64,000 nucleotides of DNA from Pogonophryne albipinna (taxonomy: Eukaryota; Chordata; Actinopteri; Perciformes; Artedidraconidae). The notes beneath the pieces were generated by a model that searched no databases, was not told the DNA's origin, and was given only the letters and a program-made list of their open reading frames with translations. Every line of letters starts with the position of its first letter. Positions within the stretch are counted from its first letter, which is position 1. Below, piece by piece: positions 41,062-52,862 of this stretch. The stretch lies in assembly GCA_028583405.1 (NCBI GenBank), contig CM053256.1:7151527-7215526 (forward strand). Direction: 5' to 3'. Made by a program: the position numbers and the translations under genes.

Positions 41062-42534
41062 AGGCAGGTGTGCCCGGCTGAAGGACGGCTGGGTCTTCTG
41101 ACAGCTAATGAGAACTTTTAATGAAACACTGTATCACAGAGCTTAGGGTCCTCGTAGGTACACAGGGATGAACGTTTCGTTATGTCTATATTCTTATTTC
41201 ACATACTTATTTCACCAATAAGCAAGATAGGACCGATAAATGCAAGAGGTGTTATCCAATTAAATCTGAACAAACCGCTGCTTGCTGAATCCCAACCGGC
41301 TATGAGACGGAGAACGTGGATAACACGCCTGGGGAGATGTAAGAGATATAAGCCCTAAAAATCCCAAAGGGAATGTTCAGCGTTTATTGCTCAATCACAG
41401 CAAGCTCTATCCTTGCCTTCTGCAGGTAAAAGGAAAGAAGATTGCAATGTGTTTGTTTAGTCACTTTTAATAACAGCTCCAAAGTAAAGGAATACAGGAG
41501 ATTTGACTCAAATGAAATGCATTCTGGCAGGAAATCTAATTCGAATAAAAAGATCCTTGCCTCCATAGACTTGCATATTGTCAACTATAAAGACTATTGC
41601 TCTGTTATCATTTTGGCTCTCTATACGAACTCAGAAAGACATGGTTCTCTGAGGACTGTTGAAAGTCATTCTGGGAAACAGGAAATCACTTACTGAAGTA
41701 GAAGAAAAGGAAGCTGGTTGGAGGGGAGCAGGTAACCCAGAAAATTAAATTACAACACTCAATCACAAAAATATGAAATAAAACTGGAAACCTCCACAGA
41801 TTGATGATACCTAACAGTGTGAGATCATTGTAGGTTGAGTTTTTCATTTAAAAGAAAGGAAGTCTGGAGCGCACAGCGGCGTGCCCTCTAAAGGAGATCT
41901 GGCACGGCTGTAATTCCACAAAACTTCTCATCCTGAGTACGAGAGCGTGCCAGGAAATGGATGAATGCCTGATTTTCAATTTTTCACTGCTTCTAAGAGG
42001 AAGCAAAGCTATTCTTCCCCTTTCTCCCCGTGAACACTGGGTTTCCAATGAGGCCCTTTCGGAAAAATGAACTGGGAGAAACATGGAGGTAATGGATGGC
42101 ATTTTCCAAAGCTTTGTCTTGTAATTAGTTGTGGTTCAAGAGCTCCTGGGCCCTTAAACAACTTTAAGACATTTATTTTTGTCCTTTAAGACAGGATCCC
42201 CTGTCAATATTTCAGATTGATTTGTCAGTTAACATATCAATAAAAAAAGTCTCCCATGGTTGACCCTGATCAAAGTGCCATAAGCCAGGTTTTAATCAAG
42301 ATTACACTGGAAATTAATGGCTTTTTTCTATTTAAAATCAAATGCAAATGTCATTAACCAATTAAAACAACATATTTCTATTTTTACCTATGATGCGATT
42401 TACTAATTGATTGTTTCAGTGTAAGAGACATTGCTGTACATTTGCATATTCATTTTTGTTGGCGCTTTGAGAACAGGAAGTCAAGAGCCATCTTCTTTCG
42501 TTATATCCAGAGAAGGCCAACAACTCTGACGGCC

Positions 42535-42832
42535 CGTCCACACGGCGGCGTGCGTTGAAGCTTCAACGCTTCTGCCCATTCACTTTGAATGGGGTGACGT
42601 CACGCTTTGCCGAACTGCATTGTGGTTCCGTCGCTCGCTTCAAAAGTTGAGCAATGTTCTACTTTTGAAGCTTCGACGGAAGCGTCAGCCAATCAAATCA
42701 TATGCCAGTACAAACTCTAGCCAATCAAACCGTGTGCCTGTGTGTCCGGGGCAGGAGATTCATGTGATTGGTTGTTGGTCGAGTTTCAGACACGCCCACC
42801 AGCAAGCTTCAACGCACGCCGCCGCGTGGACG
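42535..42832. mobile_element. 298-bp GC-rich element with 29-bp terminal inverted repeats
   Basis: Left end CGTCCACACGGCGGCGTGCG then TTGAAGCTT; right end (reverse complement) CGTCCACGCGGCGGCGTGCG then TTGAAGCTT: 28 of 29 identical. Internal TTGAAGCTTCAA and GAAGCTTCGACG add further palindromes. The body includes CCAATCA motifs. No transposase is encoded. I see no clear target duplication, so the exact outer edge and the superfamily remain open. The GC-rich block stands out from AT-rich intron 1. Confidence 0.75.
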
Positions 42833-44332
42833 CTGCGTGAGGGAGATATCTCCAACACTCAGAAATTCACACCAACACATTTGGGTTGATAAACACCAAT
42901 ACAAGTAAGAGGTAGAATACATTTTTTCGATTTTGTGGTCATTATGAACATTTGTAAAATAGTTATGAGAGTTGAGCAAGAGCATTGAGGATTAAATAAA
43001 AGTGATACTTAAACGGAGCGATGCTTAAAAGAACATACAGGACAGTGGCATGATACTACTCTGAGATATACAGTATGTGCCTGCAGTAAAGTCAGTGGTC
43101 AACAGACAAATGCAACATTTTATGACACAAGTCTCTCGTGACATGTATTGAGGTCATATTGCGATGGCCTTTTTGCTTGTAGCCATGAGTCATGTGGGAT
43201 GTATGGAAATTGTAGTAGCAGAATGAATGATTCGTGTCATGTCAAGAGGGGGAAAAGCATAACAAATAAGAGATAAAACACAACCCTGTTATCAGAGGCA
43301 CATAGGGAGACAAACAGCTCACACACCAAAGTAAAAAGAAATGTAAAAACATTCAATGCAATTGAAAATGTTAATCCCCTGATATTTGAATCCTGAATAA
43401 ATAGAGCTACAGGCTTTCAGTATCTAGCATATTCCTGTGCATCTATAGAGGATGAAGAAGGGCACGAGGAAAACAGCCAGTGGCAGTGAGGAGAGGTCAC
43501 ACGTGCCATGATGAATTACAGTAGCCGGGCTTGTCTTAGCTCCTTGTTCATTAATGAGTCCTCTTAGGGGAGTGTGCTGCGACAAAACAAAAGGACACAT
43601 CAACGGGACATCAATTCTCATCAGCTCTTTACAGTCTGCAGTGTGCCGCTTGTTGTGGATCTGCTTGTGTGCTCTCATAATGGAGTACAGCTTCCCTAAA
43701 CTTTAAATGACAAAAGCTAATTTTCCTATTTTCTGGTTGCACTCTTTTTTGATTACACTTATAGGACTGGGAATACCAGTGAAACATAAAACAGGCACTA
43801 TCAGAGTTTTAGTTCGAAAAACAACTTGATTTGTATTAGTCATGCCCAACCATTTATCAATCAGTTTGCTATTTTATTGGTGGGAGGGCTGATGCAGTCT
43901 TAACATGCACCACGACACACAGTACAATTCAGACCTAAAGGATCTGGTTACCAAATTCAACCAATGGGAGGATATTACATTGCACCAACTGGTCCTGTTG
44001 TAGTTTATTTTCTGTATTTAGGCAGACAAGTCAGGTTTATACATGATGAAGATTTCCTTCAGTCAATGTTATTATAATGCCTACACTTAGAAATGATTAA
44101 ATATCTAATGTTTCCACACTTATAAACAGCTTAGTGACAGAGAGATGATAAGACTGCATGAGGAACACAATCTGTCACATGCTAGCACTGAGCCACCAAT
44201 AACTGGAGGTGTGGAATTCTCTTCCCTGACTGAAACTGCTAAAACACGTTAAAAGCTGCATGATAACACATTGTGTTAAAGGCAAATGCCAATTTTCTCT
44301 CTATGGATTACAAGTGCGGTTTAAGTGGAATG

Positions 44333-44519
<187 letters not shown>

Positions 44520-45290
44520 GTTGTTGCCAGAAACCGAGTGTGTGAAGCGACAACCATGAGTGCAGGCCCACGCCATACTCCCACTGCACAATAGGCAATG
44601 CGATAGAAAACCAGGCTAATGGATGAACAGATGAATATAAATTTGAATCAATGGATAGATGAAGAGTTGGATGGTGTTCAGGATTGTAGGTTCAGTTATG
44701 CAACCATTAAAAGCAGCAGAAGTTACCTTATGGGTTAAATCATTAAATGACACCAGAAACCCCATTTTAGAATTGAAATTCCCTACCTTACCTCCCAAAC
44801 CCAAATACTGTGGATTAAGAGAACATTTCTTTATTTAAGCTTTGGGGGAACATCTTCTGGGAGCTGCTTACTTTTAAAAGGGTTATTATTTATGTTCAGA
44901 GTACACCGTACATCATCATAACCCTTTGGCATTGAAGATGTTCCCTTGACCTGAATGGTACGCTGAGAAAGGGGAATGTCAACTGTCTTCGCTTGAAAGG
45001 CCAGAAGACCGGCAGAGCTTTTACTATAACGAGAAGCATGTTTATGACCCTTTCAGAGAGTGTATGTGTGAATACATGTGTTGTACCTGGGCTATCTAGC
45101 AGCAGTGTGTGTATGTCTTTGAAGCAGAAACATCCAAGCTGGTTCCAAACTGAAATAGCGATTTCCTTTGTTGGAAAAAACACCTGTATTTACATCACAT
45201 GCCAACAAGAAAGCTCCTTTTTTAATGCAGAAATGACTGAATAAATAAATATATAATTGCTCTGACCTAATGGTTGTCATTATTTTTTTT

Positions 45291-45420
45291 GCTTGAATAC
45301 ACCATCACCTCCTGCCACCTGTAATTGCTTTGTCCTCGGGCACACATGTGAAATCTTGACAGCTCACACCTGGCAACCTTGTCGCTCCAACTACAGAATT
45401 TAATGAAGCAGACTCACAGT
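45291..45420. repeat. 130-bp dispersed repeat, copy 1
   Basis: The sequence from GCTTGAATACACCATCACCT to GACTCACAGT is repeated in the same orientation at 51280-51409 with six substitutions and no gap (about 95% identical). I recognise no terminal inverted repeats, poly-A tail or coding potential. The flanks outside the 130 bp do not match. Confidence 0.9.
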
Positions 45421-47041
45421 CAAGACTGTATGCACTTTTGACCTGCAGCCTGATGTACTTTGGACTTGCAACTCCAAATTGGTCCTACTGTATCTCCATT
45501 AAGCCAATACAGGTGTCACTAAATAAACCAGGACTGTAATCTTTAGAGTTATGACTTCATGTTCTATTATTTTCCTTTTTCAATGTAAGACATTCACACT
45601 GTTTTATAACCTTTCAAAGCTAACTCCCTGCCAACTGATGGAATAACTAATTGAATGAAACAGTTATTTAACAACTCACATGTTTGTTTAAGTAGCCAGC
45701 ACACCTAGTTGACTGGGTAAGGGTTGCTGAAACAAGTTGTTATTTAGTAAAGAGGCAATAAATAACTTTTGTTGAGTTCCAGATCCTCAAATATGAAGAT
45801 TTGCAGTTTTTGGTAACATCCTAATGAATCATATGTGTGCTTTAACAAGTCTCTAACAAGGCTTTAAACTATATACCTTAGGCTTTCTAAACTTTTGACA
45901 TGTTTTCTAAACCAAACAGTTAAACCATTTATTAACAAACTTTTAAAAGGAAATGTCTTCCCTGTAGGTAAATAAATGTACGGGAGGGAAGTGACCACCA
46001 AAGCACTTACAGATATGGCAGACACAGCACCAGGCTGTCTGCTGTAGACATGAGGAGGTCCTGAGCCAGATCAACCTACCACTGGGATATTATACGGTCA
46101 GCCCAGCCCGGGGCCATCTGTTGCCCTCCCTCTAATCCAGGGGCGTGTCACTGATGATTAGCCGGCCGTTCTATCACTCTCCCTCAGCGTCTACCATACA
46201 GTATTTCTGCTTTATTATGTCAATACTAGTGTTATGGCATGGCGTAGAGTGCTCTTAGCCTAGATGCATACACATCCTCTATGCTTTATCTCATTATCTT
46301 TGTCTCTCCCCCTCCCTCCGTCTTTATTTCAGGACTATTGTGCTGTTGTTAGGGCTTAAATGAAGACATGCACACTCCCTTTTGACTCCAATTGTCTACA
46401 AATTAACCACCTTCTCCAATTTCTGTGGCCATGTACATCTTTAATATAGTGATGGATGTCTTATTTTGGCACAAAAGACACCAAATGCAGATAGATTTGA
46501 GCAGCAGTTTCAAGGATAAAGCACCTACTGCTTGAATGCAAATGAGGTCAATAGCATCAATCAAGTGTATAATTGAAGGATTTACTACCAACTTGACTTT
46601 TAAAATCTGTTTGAAATCCTTCTCTCTCAGATTGTGAGCAATAAAATGTGCCTGTAAGTGTGAAGGTTGACTCTCTGGAGAGGGTAACAGACATGGTCAT
46701 AGTTTAGAATACAAAATAACTAGTTAGACAGATTTCAGTGAAATTTGGTACAAATATAAAGGTACTATAATATGAAAATGCAATACAGTAGTACAGTAAT
46801 ATGATACGATCATACTTTGGCTGATCAAGTTTGAGCAGCAGCGCCAATTGTAACATCAACAAAAAGTCCAAAAACAAGCAAACATTTTTAATAATATGAC
46901 AGTTATTGAAGATATTAGTATATGTTCATTTCCCTTCAAACTATGTTTGATCTGGGATTCATTTTAGGATTGACTATTGCACAAAAGAGTGCTTGAGTCT
47001 AAGATTTGAATGTAACAATTCATATTAGGTGATGTTGATGT

Positions 47042-47232
47042 GTGGTGCAGTGGGTTGTGCGTTGGTGTTCGGTTCAGGGGAGCACAGGTTCAAACCCCGC
47101 TGCAGTCAGCATGTCGTTGTGTCCCTGGGCAAGACACTTCACCCCAAATTGCTCCTGTGGGGATTGCCCACAGTATTGAGTATGTAAGTCGCTTTGGATA
47201 AAAGCGTCTAACAAGTGACATGTAATGTAATG
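47042..47232 (+). mobile_element. tRNA-derived SINE with L2-type 3' tail
   Basis: The head carries both RNA polymerase III promoter boxes: A box TGGTGCAGTGG (47043-47053, full match to TRGYNNARNNG) and B box GTTCAAACC (47088-47096, full match to GWTCRANNC). A body with CTGGGCAAGACACTTCACCC follows, then the tail GTAAGTCGCTTTGGATAAAA-GCGTC and short ATGTAATGTAA repeats. The tail is identical over 25 bp to the 3' end of the L2-like LINE at 58988-59012, as expected when a SINE borrows a LINE's replication machinery. It is on the strand opposite to thsd7a. Confidence 0.88.
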
Positions 47233-50200
47233 TCCTAAGGATGCATTGTAACCAATCTGATGGTCTAACATTATTTTTCTAATATAACTCTCATTCTTGC
47301 ATACTAGAAAGTTATATCTTGCTTACTGATTGTTTGCTCGATATTGTAATCATAATACCTGGTAGCTTATGTTACCATTGTCATTTTGAGCGTGTTATCA
47401 GACCGACGTTAGCGATTAGTTCAAATCACTGCTACTGTATGCAGACAGACAAAGCTGCTAGCTACAGTTAATTACTGTTCTCTAATCACTTTGCATCTGC
47501 TTTGTAGCATTGTGCAGTCAAATTTACCTGAAACTCAAGCACAACATGTACAAGTCAGAAGACAGAGGGGTCAGCCTTATTGTACAGACCATCAAATCAG
47601 GGATTGGCAACTACTGTCACAAACAATTACCTAAAGCCACTGTCCTGTCACTGTTGCTTAGGGGCACTCTGAGGAATTACTGCACCATTTTTACTCAACA
47701 AACCAAGAACACATGGTCCAAAAACAAGCATAAAATCATTCAGAAAACTGCAGCAGTGAGAAGTGACTTTTAACAAAAGAGCAATGCTATTATATAAGAT
47801 ACAAACCAGTAGCAGCTCAGTATTCAAATGAAATATTGTCATGATACTTAGCAATATGTAATGGCTATGATATATGATTCTTTAAGCACACGGTAGATTA
47901 TAGCTGTCTACTGTATGTATATAGTTTATCACATGATCTTATGATGAATGAATCTTCTTGCTGCAGAGCGATTCAGTTCTACATCAGCTTACCCTGCAAC
48001 AACACTGAAACTACTATGCAACAAGAAGCTTTTATGTTGAAAATAGACTTTAAAATATGCCCATGTATTCCCAACAGCAGAGTAAAAACAACATGGCCAG
48101 TGGGAGAGATGAAGGATAGGGCTGCTGTACGGACAGGAGAATATTCACTCCTGAGCCTCCTCCATCTCTACGGCTTTATTAGAGTAGCATCAGTGGAGGC
48201 AGCACACCCTCTAAATGTCACTGCTTTCTTCAATGACGCCGCTATTCCTTTCAGCCCAGTGAAGCTGCCTCGTTACCTCTCATGGGAGTAAAAGGCCTGT
48301 TTTGAATTCCAGTCCCTGACACATGGTCCAAATACTTGAAAATACTCGGCTTCCTCAATGTGGGCACAGGACATGTCTACTAGTGGTTCACTGCAGACTT
48401 GAAGAATCCCCACAGGGACGTGACCGCTGTGAAACACAAGCCCTCCATTTATTTTGAAAGAAGACTGGTATTCATACCGGATTATAAGGAATGAGTGGGG
48501 TAATACTCCGGTACTACCCCAGTCATTCCATGAATAAAAACAGCATCCAGCCCCAAAAGGCCCTTGAGGGAGGCACCTAACGGCTTACCCGTTAGCTAAT
48601 TGTTGTAAATTAATAGACATTGTAGGTTTTACATCAAAATGTCCATGTAAAGATAACTGAATGTACATTTTTATGCTGCTAAAATTGAGCAAAAAAATTG
48701 AGTAGGTCAGACTTCTATCATATACTAATCTTTTACAGCAGCTTGTGTCCCTTTGATTTACGAGGTCAAGGCTGATAATCAGGGGAAAAAATCATCCCCA
48801 CATAACTCTATCTAAATAAATCTATCACTGATCTGCTTATTCACATAATGTCATTGCACAAAATACACTGTAGTGTAGCTGACACAGTGCCCCATCTAAA
48901 ATGTGTGATGAGCTATTTGAATATGGTGGAATAAGGCAGCAGGAATCCTCTTATGTCACTCTAAATAAAGTTTTTAGGATGAAGTGTAATCTCTAATCCT
49001 GCCATGCCTCCTATATCAGTAAAGGCCAGGTTTTAGTGTAAGCTCTACCAAACTCAGGCATCTCTTTGGCATCTTTTTCCAATGGATGAATTGGCTATTT
49101 TAAAAACACAGTAGGTTTGAGTGAAAGAGAGGGGCGGGGGTATAAAGCCATAAAACAGGTCAGGGTCGAAATGTGACGTACTGTGCAGCTATTACTTTTA
49201 AAAGAAAGTGCAACGTCACTGTACACTATTGGCCAGCTCTGTATCAATTTCCACAGGGGTGAGGCTCAACCACAGATCACTGGAGCTTGAGCATCACTGT
49301 TCCTGTTCCAGTGAAACAAAAACTAACTTTGAAAAATATCTTCCTTCCTCTTTTAGGCATAGAGCTGCTGAGGCCAAATGGCTGTCGTTTCCTGAGAAAG
49401 ACTCCACAGGCTGCTGAGTTCTCACTTTCCGATGGTTGTAGGGCCAAACACAAACAACAGACACAATTAGCCTCCATTTCCACTCCAACTGAACTAGAAA
49501 TGAAAAACAAAAACACAGCCATACGGAATTAAAATAAACCCCATTGGCATACTGTGTAATGAAATATGAAAATCCCAAGGAAATTGTCTTAATTTATATG
49601 CATGGCCTAAATGTGTTTCCTGTTGCTAAGGAATTTAAACAGAGGCTGGCCAATTACCTACCAGACTCTTGTTGGCCTTCAGGTGCTATGCTAATTAGGG
49701 TCATAGAGGGTCACGTTTTAATGCACTCACCAAAATGAGGCAGGACTCTCCAGGGGATTTTCTTGTTTTGGAACGATGCCAGTCACAATCCTGCTGGTAT
49801 CAAAGCCCCTTCATCAAACCTTTGTTTGTGTTTCTATTTAAGACAACTGTCAATGGCAATGTGGGCGCAGGTATTAGCAAACAACTATTTAAAGGAAAGG
49901 ATTTCAAGGTGTACAGAGAGAGCCCAATCTAATTTAAGCCTGGGATAATGGGTGAGGCTGGCGGTCAGGTTAGTTGAGGACTTGAGTCAATCAAGTATGC
50001 CGCCAAAAAAATCCTGTTATGGAATCAGAAAAAGGGAGAATATTTAGCCAAAGTCACTCACATACAATTAGATGATTAGATTAATTAGTTCTCTAACTTT
50101 TGGTTAGATCTGTATCTCAAGGCTCTACTTTTCAACTGTTCGTTACAATCAGTTTGGCTGAGGGCATTTTGCCATATTAATGACCTTGGCTTTCTGTATT

Positions 50201-50297
50201 GAACTTGTGAACCTGTCATAACCATTCTCCCTCAATTTTCTGGATGGCCTTTTCAGTTGGTCTGTTTTACTGTAATAGCAGGTGATTGTGCAAGAAC

Positions 50298-50349
50298 CAC
50301 TAGCAATCCTCAGCGAGGGTGACATCCTTCACTGCTAGTGCCTCGCTGA
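50298..50349. other. two interlocking inverted repeats
   Basis: CACTAGCA (50298-50305) pairs with TGCTAGTG (50333-50340), and TCAGCGAGG (50310-50318) pairs with CCTCGCTGA (50341-50349). The order A-B-A'-B' is the layout of an H-type pseudoknot. It may be chance; I know of no element with this signature. Confidence 0.4.
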
Positions 50350-51279
50350 AAAGAGGAACGTATTCGGCTAACAATAGCCTGTCAGCCACGCTCGCCCTTC
50401 CCATGCATTGAAAGGTGACATCGGCGGGACGTGGTGACACACATCGCTGCGTTCAGAGCGCTGAAAGCTGAAGTGGTCTTCATTGTATGATACTGTGTGG
50501 GACTGAAGCTCCATTGTCTCTGCAAAGAGACATGTCATTACAGATGCAGGGCTGACAAATGTATAGGGCTGGTACATTTAAACACTCACCCATATTGTAT
50601 AGACTGATTATTTTAAATGGTCTCATTTGCGCATCTTATAAAACTATGGAACAATGAATGAGAACTTATAAAAATGTCTCCAGGTCGATAAAATGTCAGA
50701 AAATAGTGTCCATCTTTAAAAAGCAAAGCATGTAAAAGGTTGCCAATCAGAAGCCTGTTTAGCAACCTGAATTGTTTTCTAAGATGTGTTTCAAAATGTT
50801 GTGTGGGTGGATCTGTATCGATTTATAATTCAAATCCAAATGTTACCAGCTAATAACACACACAAACATGTTTGCAAAGTAAGTAAATACGTTGGAGAAT
50901 TTAGTTTGATAACCTGTGCATAATCTTTCAGGTCTTCGACGTCGAGAGGCACGTGCTGAGAAGTGTGACTTGACCCAAAGAGAAGAGACTTAAGATTGGG
51001 TTGATCAGGGGCCAGGAGCGCCCTTCGTAATCTGAATGATAGATAATCTAGATAGCAGAAAAGATTATGGGTCCCGCATTTAGCGAGGGTGGGAGTTAAT
51101 AAACAGAGATCAGATTGGGACGTCAAACATCATTGATAAATTACTTGGCACCTGTTGATGTTGAAGTTGATGTCACCTTAACCTCGATAACAATGTTGAA
51201 TTCATCATGAAACTGCACCAGAAACACTTACAGTCGAGTATATAGAGAATGCCAAGATATTGAGTTACATTATTTGTTT

Positions 51280-51409
51280 GCTTGAATACACCATCACCTC
51301 CTGCCACCTGTAATTGCTTTGTCCCCAGGCACACATGTGAGATCTTGACAGCTCAAACCTGGCAACCTTGTCGCTCCAACAACAGAATTTAATGAAGCAG
51401 ACACACAGT
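51280..51409. repeat. 130-bp dispersed repeat, copy 2
   Basis: Second copy of the unit at 45291-45420, same strand and same length. It is followed after 30 bp by the 181-bp (GT)n array, whereas copy 1 is not followed by a microsatellite. Confidence 0.9.
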
Positions 51410-51437
51410 ACCAGAATGGGAAATAATGCACCTGCCT

Positions 51438-51622
<185 letters not shown>

Positions 51623-51725
51623 CACTTAGCACTTCTCATGTACATGCAGGATGTAGGGAAATGTGTAAGATCCATTGTCATCCTGGTGTGAAGACCTATG
51701 CCTCTTCACTATTGGCAACACTTAT

Positions 51726-52862
51726 GCCCCTTTCACACCAACGCGTTTTCAGCTCCGGCTCGGAGCTGGAGCCTGAAAAGAGCCGGTTTTTCCTGTTCAC
51801 ACCGCAGCGCCGCCGCCTCTTAGCTCCGGAATCCGGTTAACTTCCAGCTCCTAAAAATTGTCGGTCAAGAGGCAAGAGCTTCGGAGCTAAGAGGTGGCGT
51901 CGCTTACGTCTCTCTTACCTCGAGGCGTGCAGGAAACTAAACCCCTGAACCCCTGAACATGGACTGTCATGCCTGCCTCCAAGCAGTAGTGCTTATAAAT
52001 ACACTTTATAACGTCAGGCAACACTAACCAGGCTGCGTGTGGTTCTGTTTATTTGTACCTTACTCTGACCATCCGTTCACTGTTATTGATCATTGTGGAG
52101 AGAGGCAGACGTTTTGTTTTGTATTATAGCAGCTATCTGATGGAATCAATACATGGACTGCACAGGTTGTCGTGTCCGACTATCACAAGTAGAATCATAA
52201 TAAAAATACGCCGGTAAAATGTGCCTGTAGAAAACGGTTTATGCCACAATAGGATAGCAATAGCAAGTAGTCAGTTTAGCTTCGGTTGCTATGCTAACAT
52301 CACCCATTTTATACCAGAGAAACTTTCATAACAGCGTTGTGATGCCAAACAGCGTCAATTCAGACTGACACACATTCACTTAGGCTAAGGGGAACTGGGG
52401 ATATGTATCAGCTGCTTGTCTGAGTCGGACAGTGAATACTTTAGAGCGGCCGCTGCAGTGTGAGCTAACCGGGAGCTAACGGGAGAATAAACTCCCGTGG
52501 AAGAGCAGCCAACACTGCAGCGGTCGGTAAATGCCGCAGAAACACATTAATAAACAATGAACCACGGCACTCTGGAGAAAAGCATAAGGTTGGAGAAGTC
52601 GTTATTTAATTTAATCTGGCTTCGTGTGATTAAAAGCAACACGATCATCGACCCGACGCAGTTCCCCGTTGTTGTTGTTGTTGTAGTGAGCGCCGTAACG
52701 CCGTTGGGGAGCAAATCAGCGATGTAAACGGTGACGTCATGACGCAGCAGCGGCAGCTCTGGGCGGTGTGAACAGAGCGGGAGCAGAAAAGGGAAACCGG
52801 AGCTGAACCAGAAAAGCTCTAGCTCGGAGCTAGAAAGGGAAAAGCGCTGGTGTGAAAGCCGC
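51726..52862. mobile_element. 1.1-kb inverted-repeat element with TTTCACACC ends, superfamily unknown
   Basis: Left end GCCCCTTTCACACCAACGCG and right end (reverse complement) GCGGCTTTCACACCAGCGC form imperfect inverted repeats. Further in, both sides carry AGCTCCG/CGGAGCT palindromes, and AGCTCCGG occurs in inverted orientation near each end. Near 52450-52523 are nested inverted repeats: CCGCTGCAGTGT with ACACTGCAGCGG, enclosing ACGGGAG with CTCCCGT. No transposase frame is visible and no clear target duplication was found. GC content exceeds that of the surrounding intron. Confidence 0.65.

Noticed and set aside
47042..47110. A functional tRNA gene
   Set aside because: A and B boxes match, but the sequence does not continue into a complete cloverleaf. 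It carries a SINE body and LINE-type tail instead.
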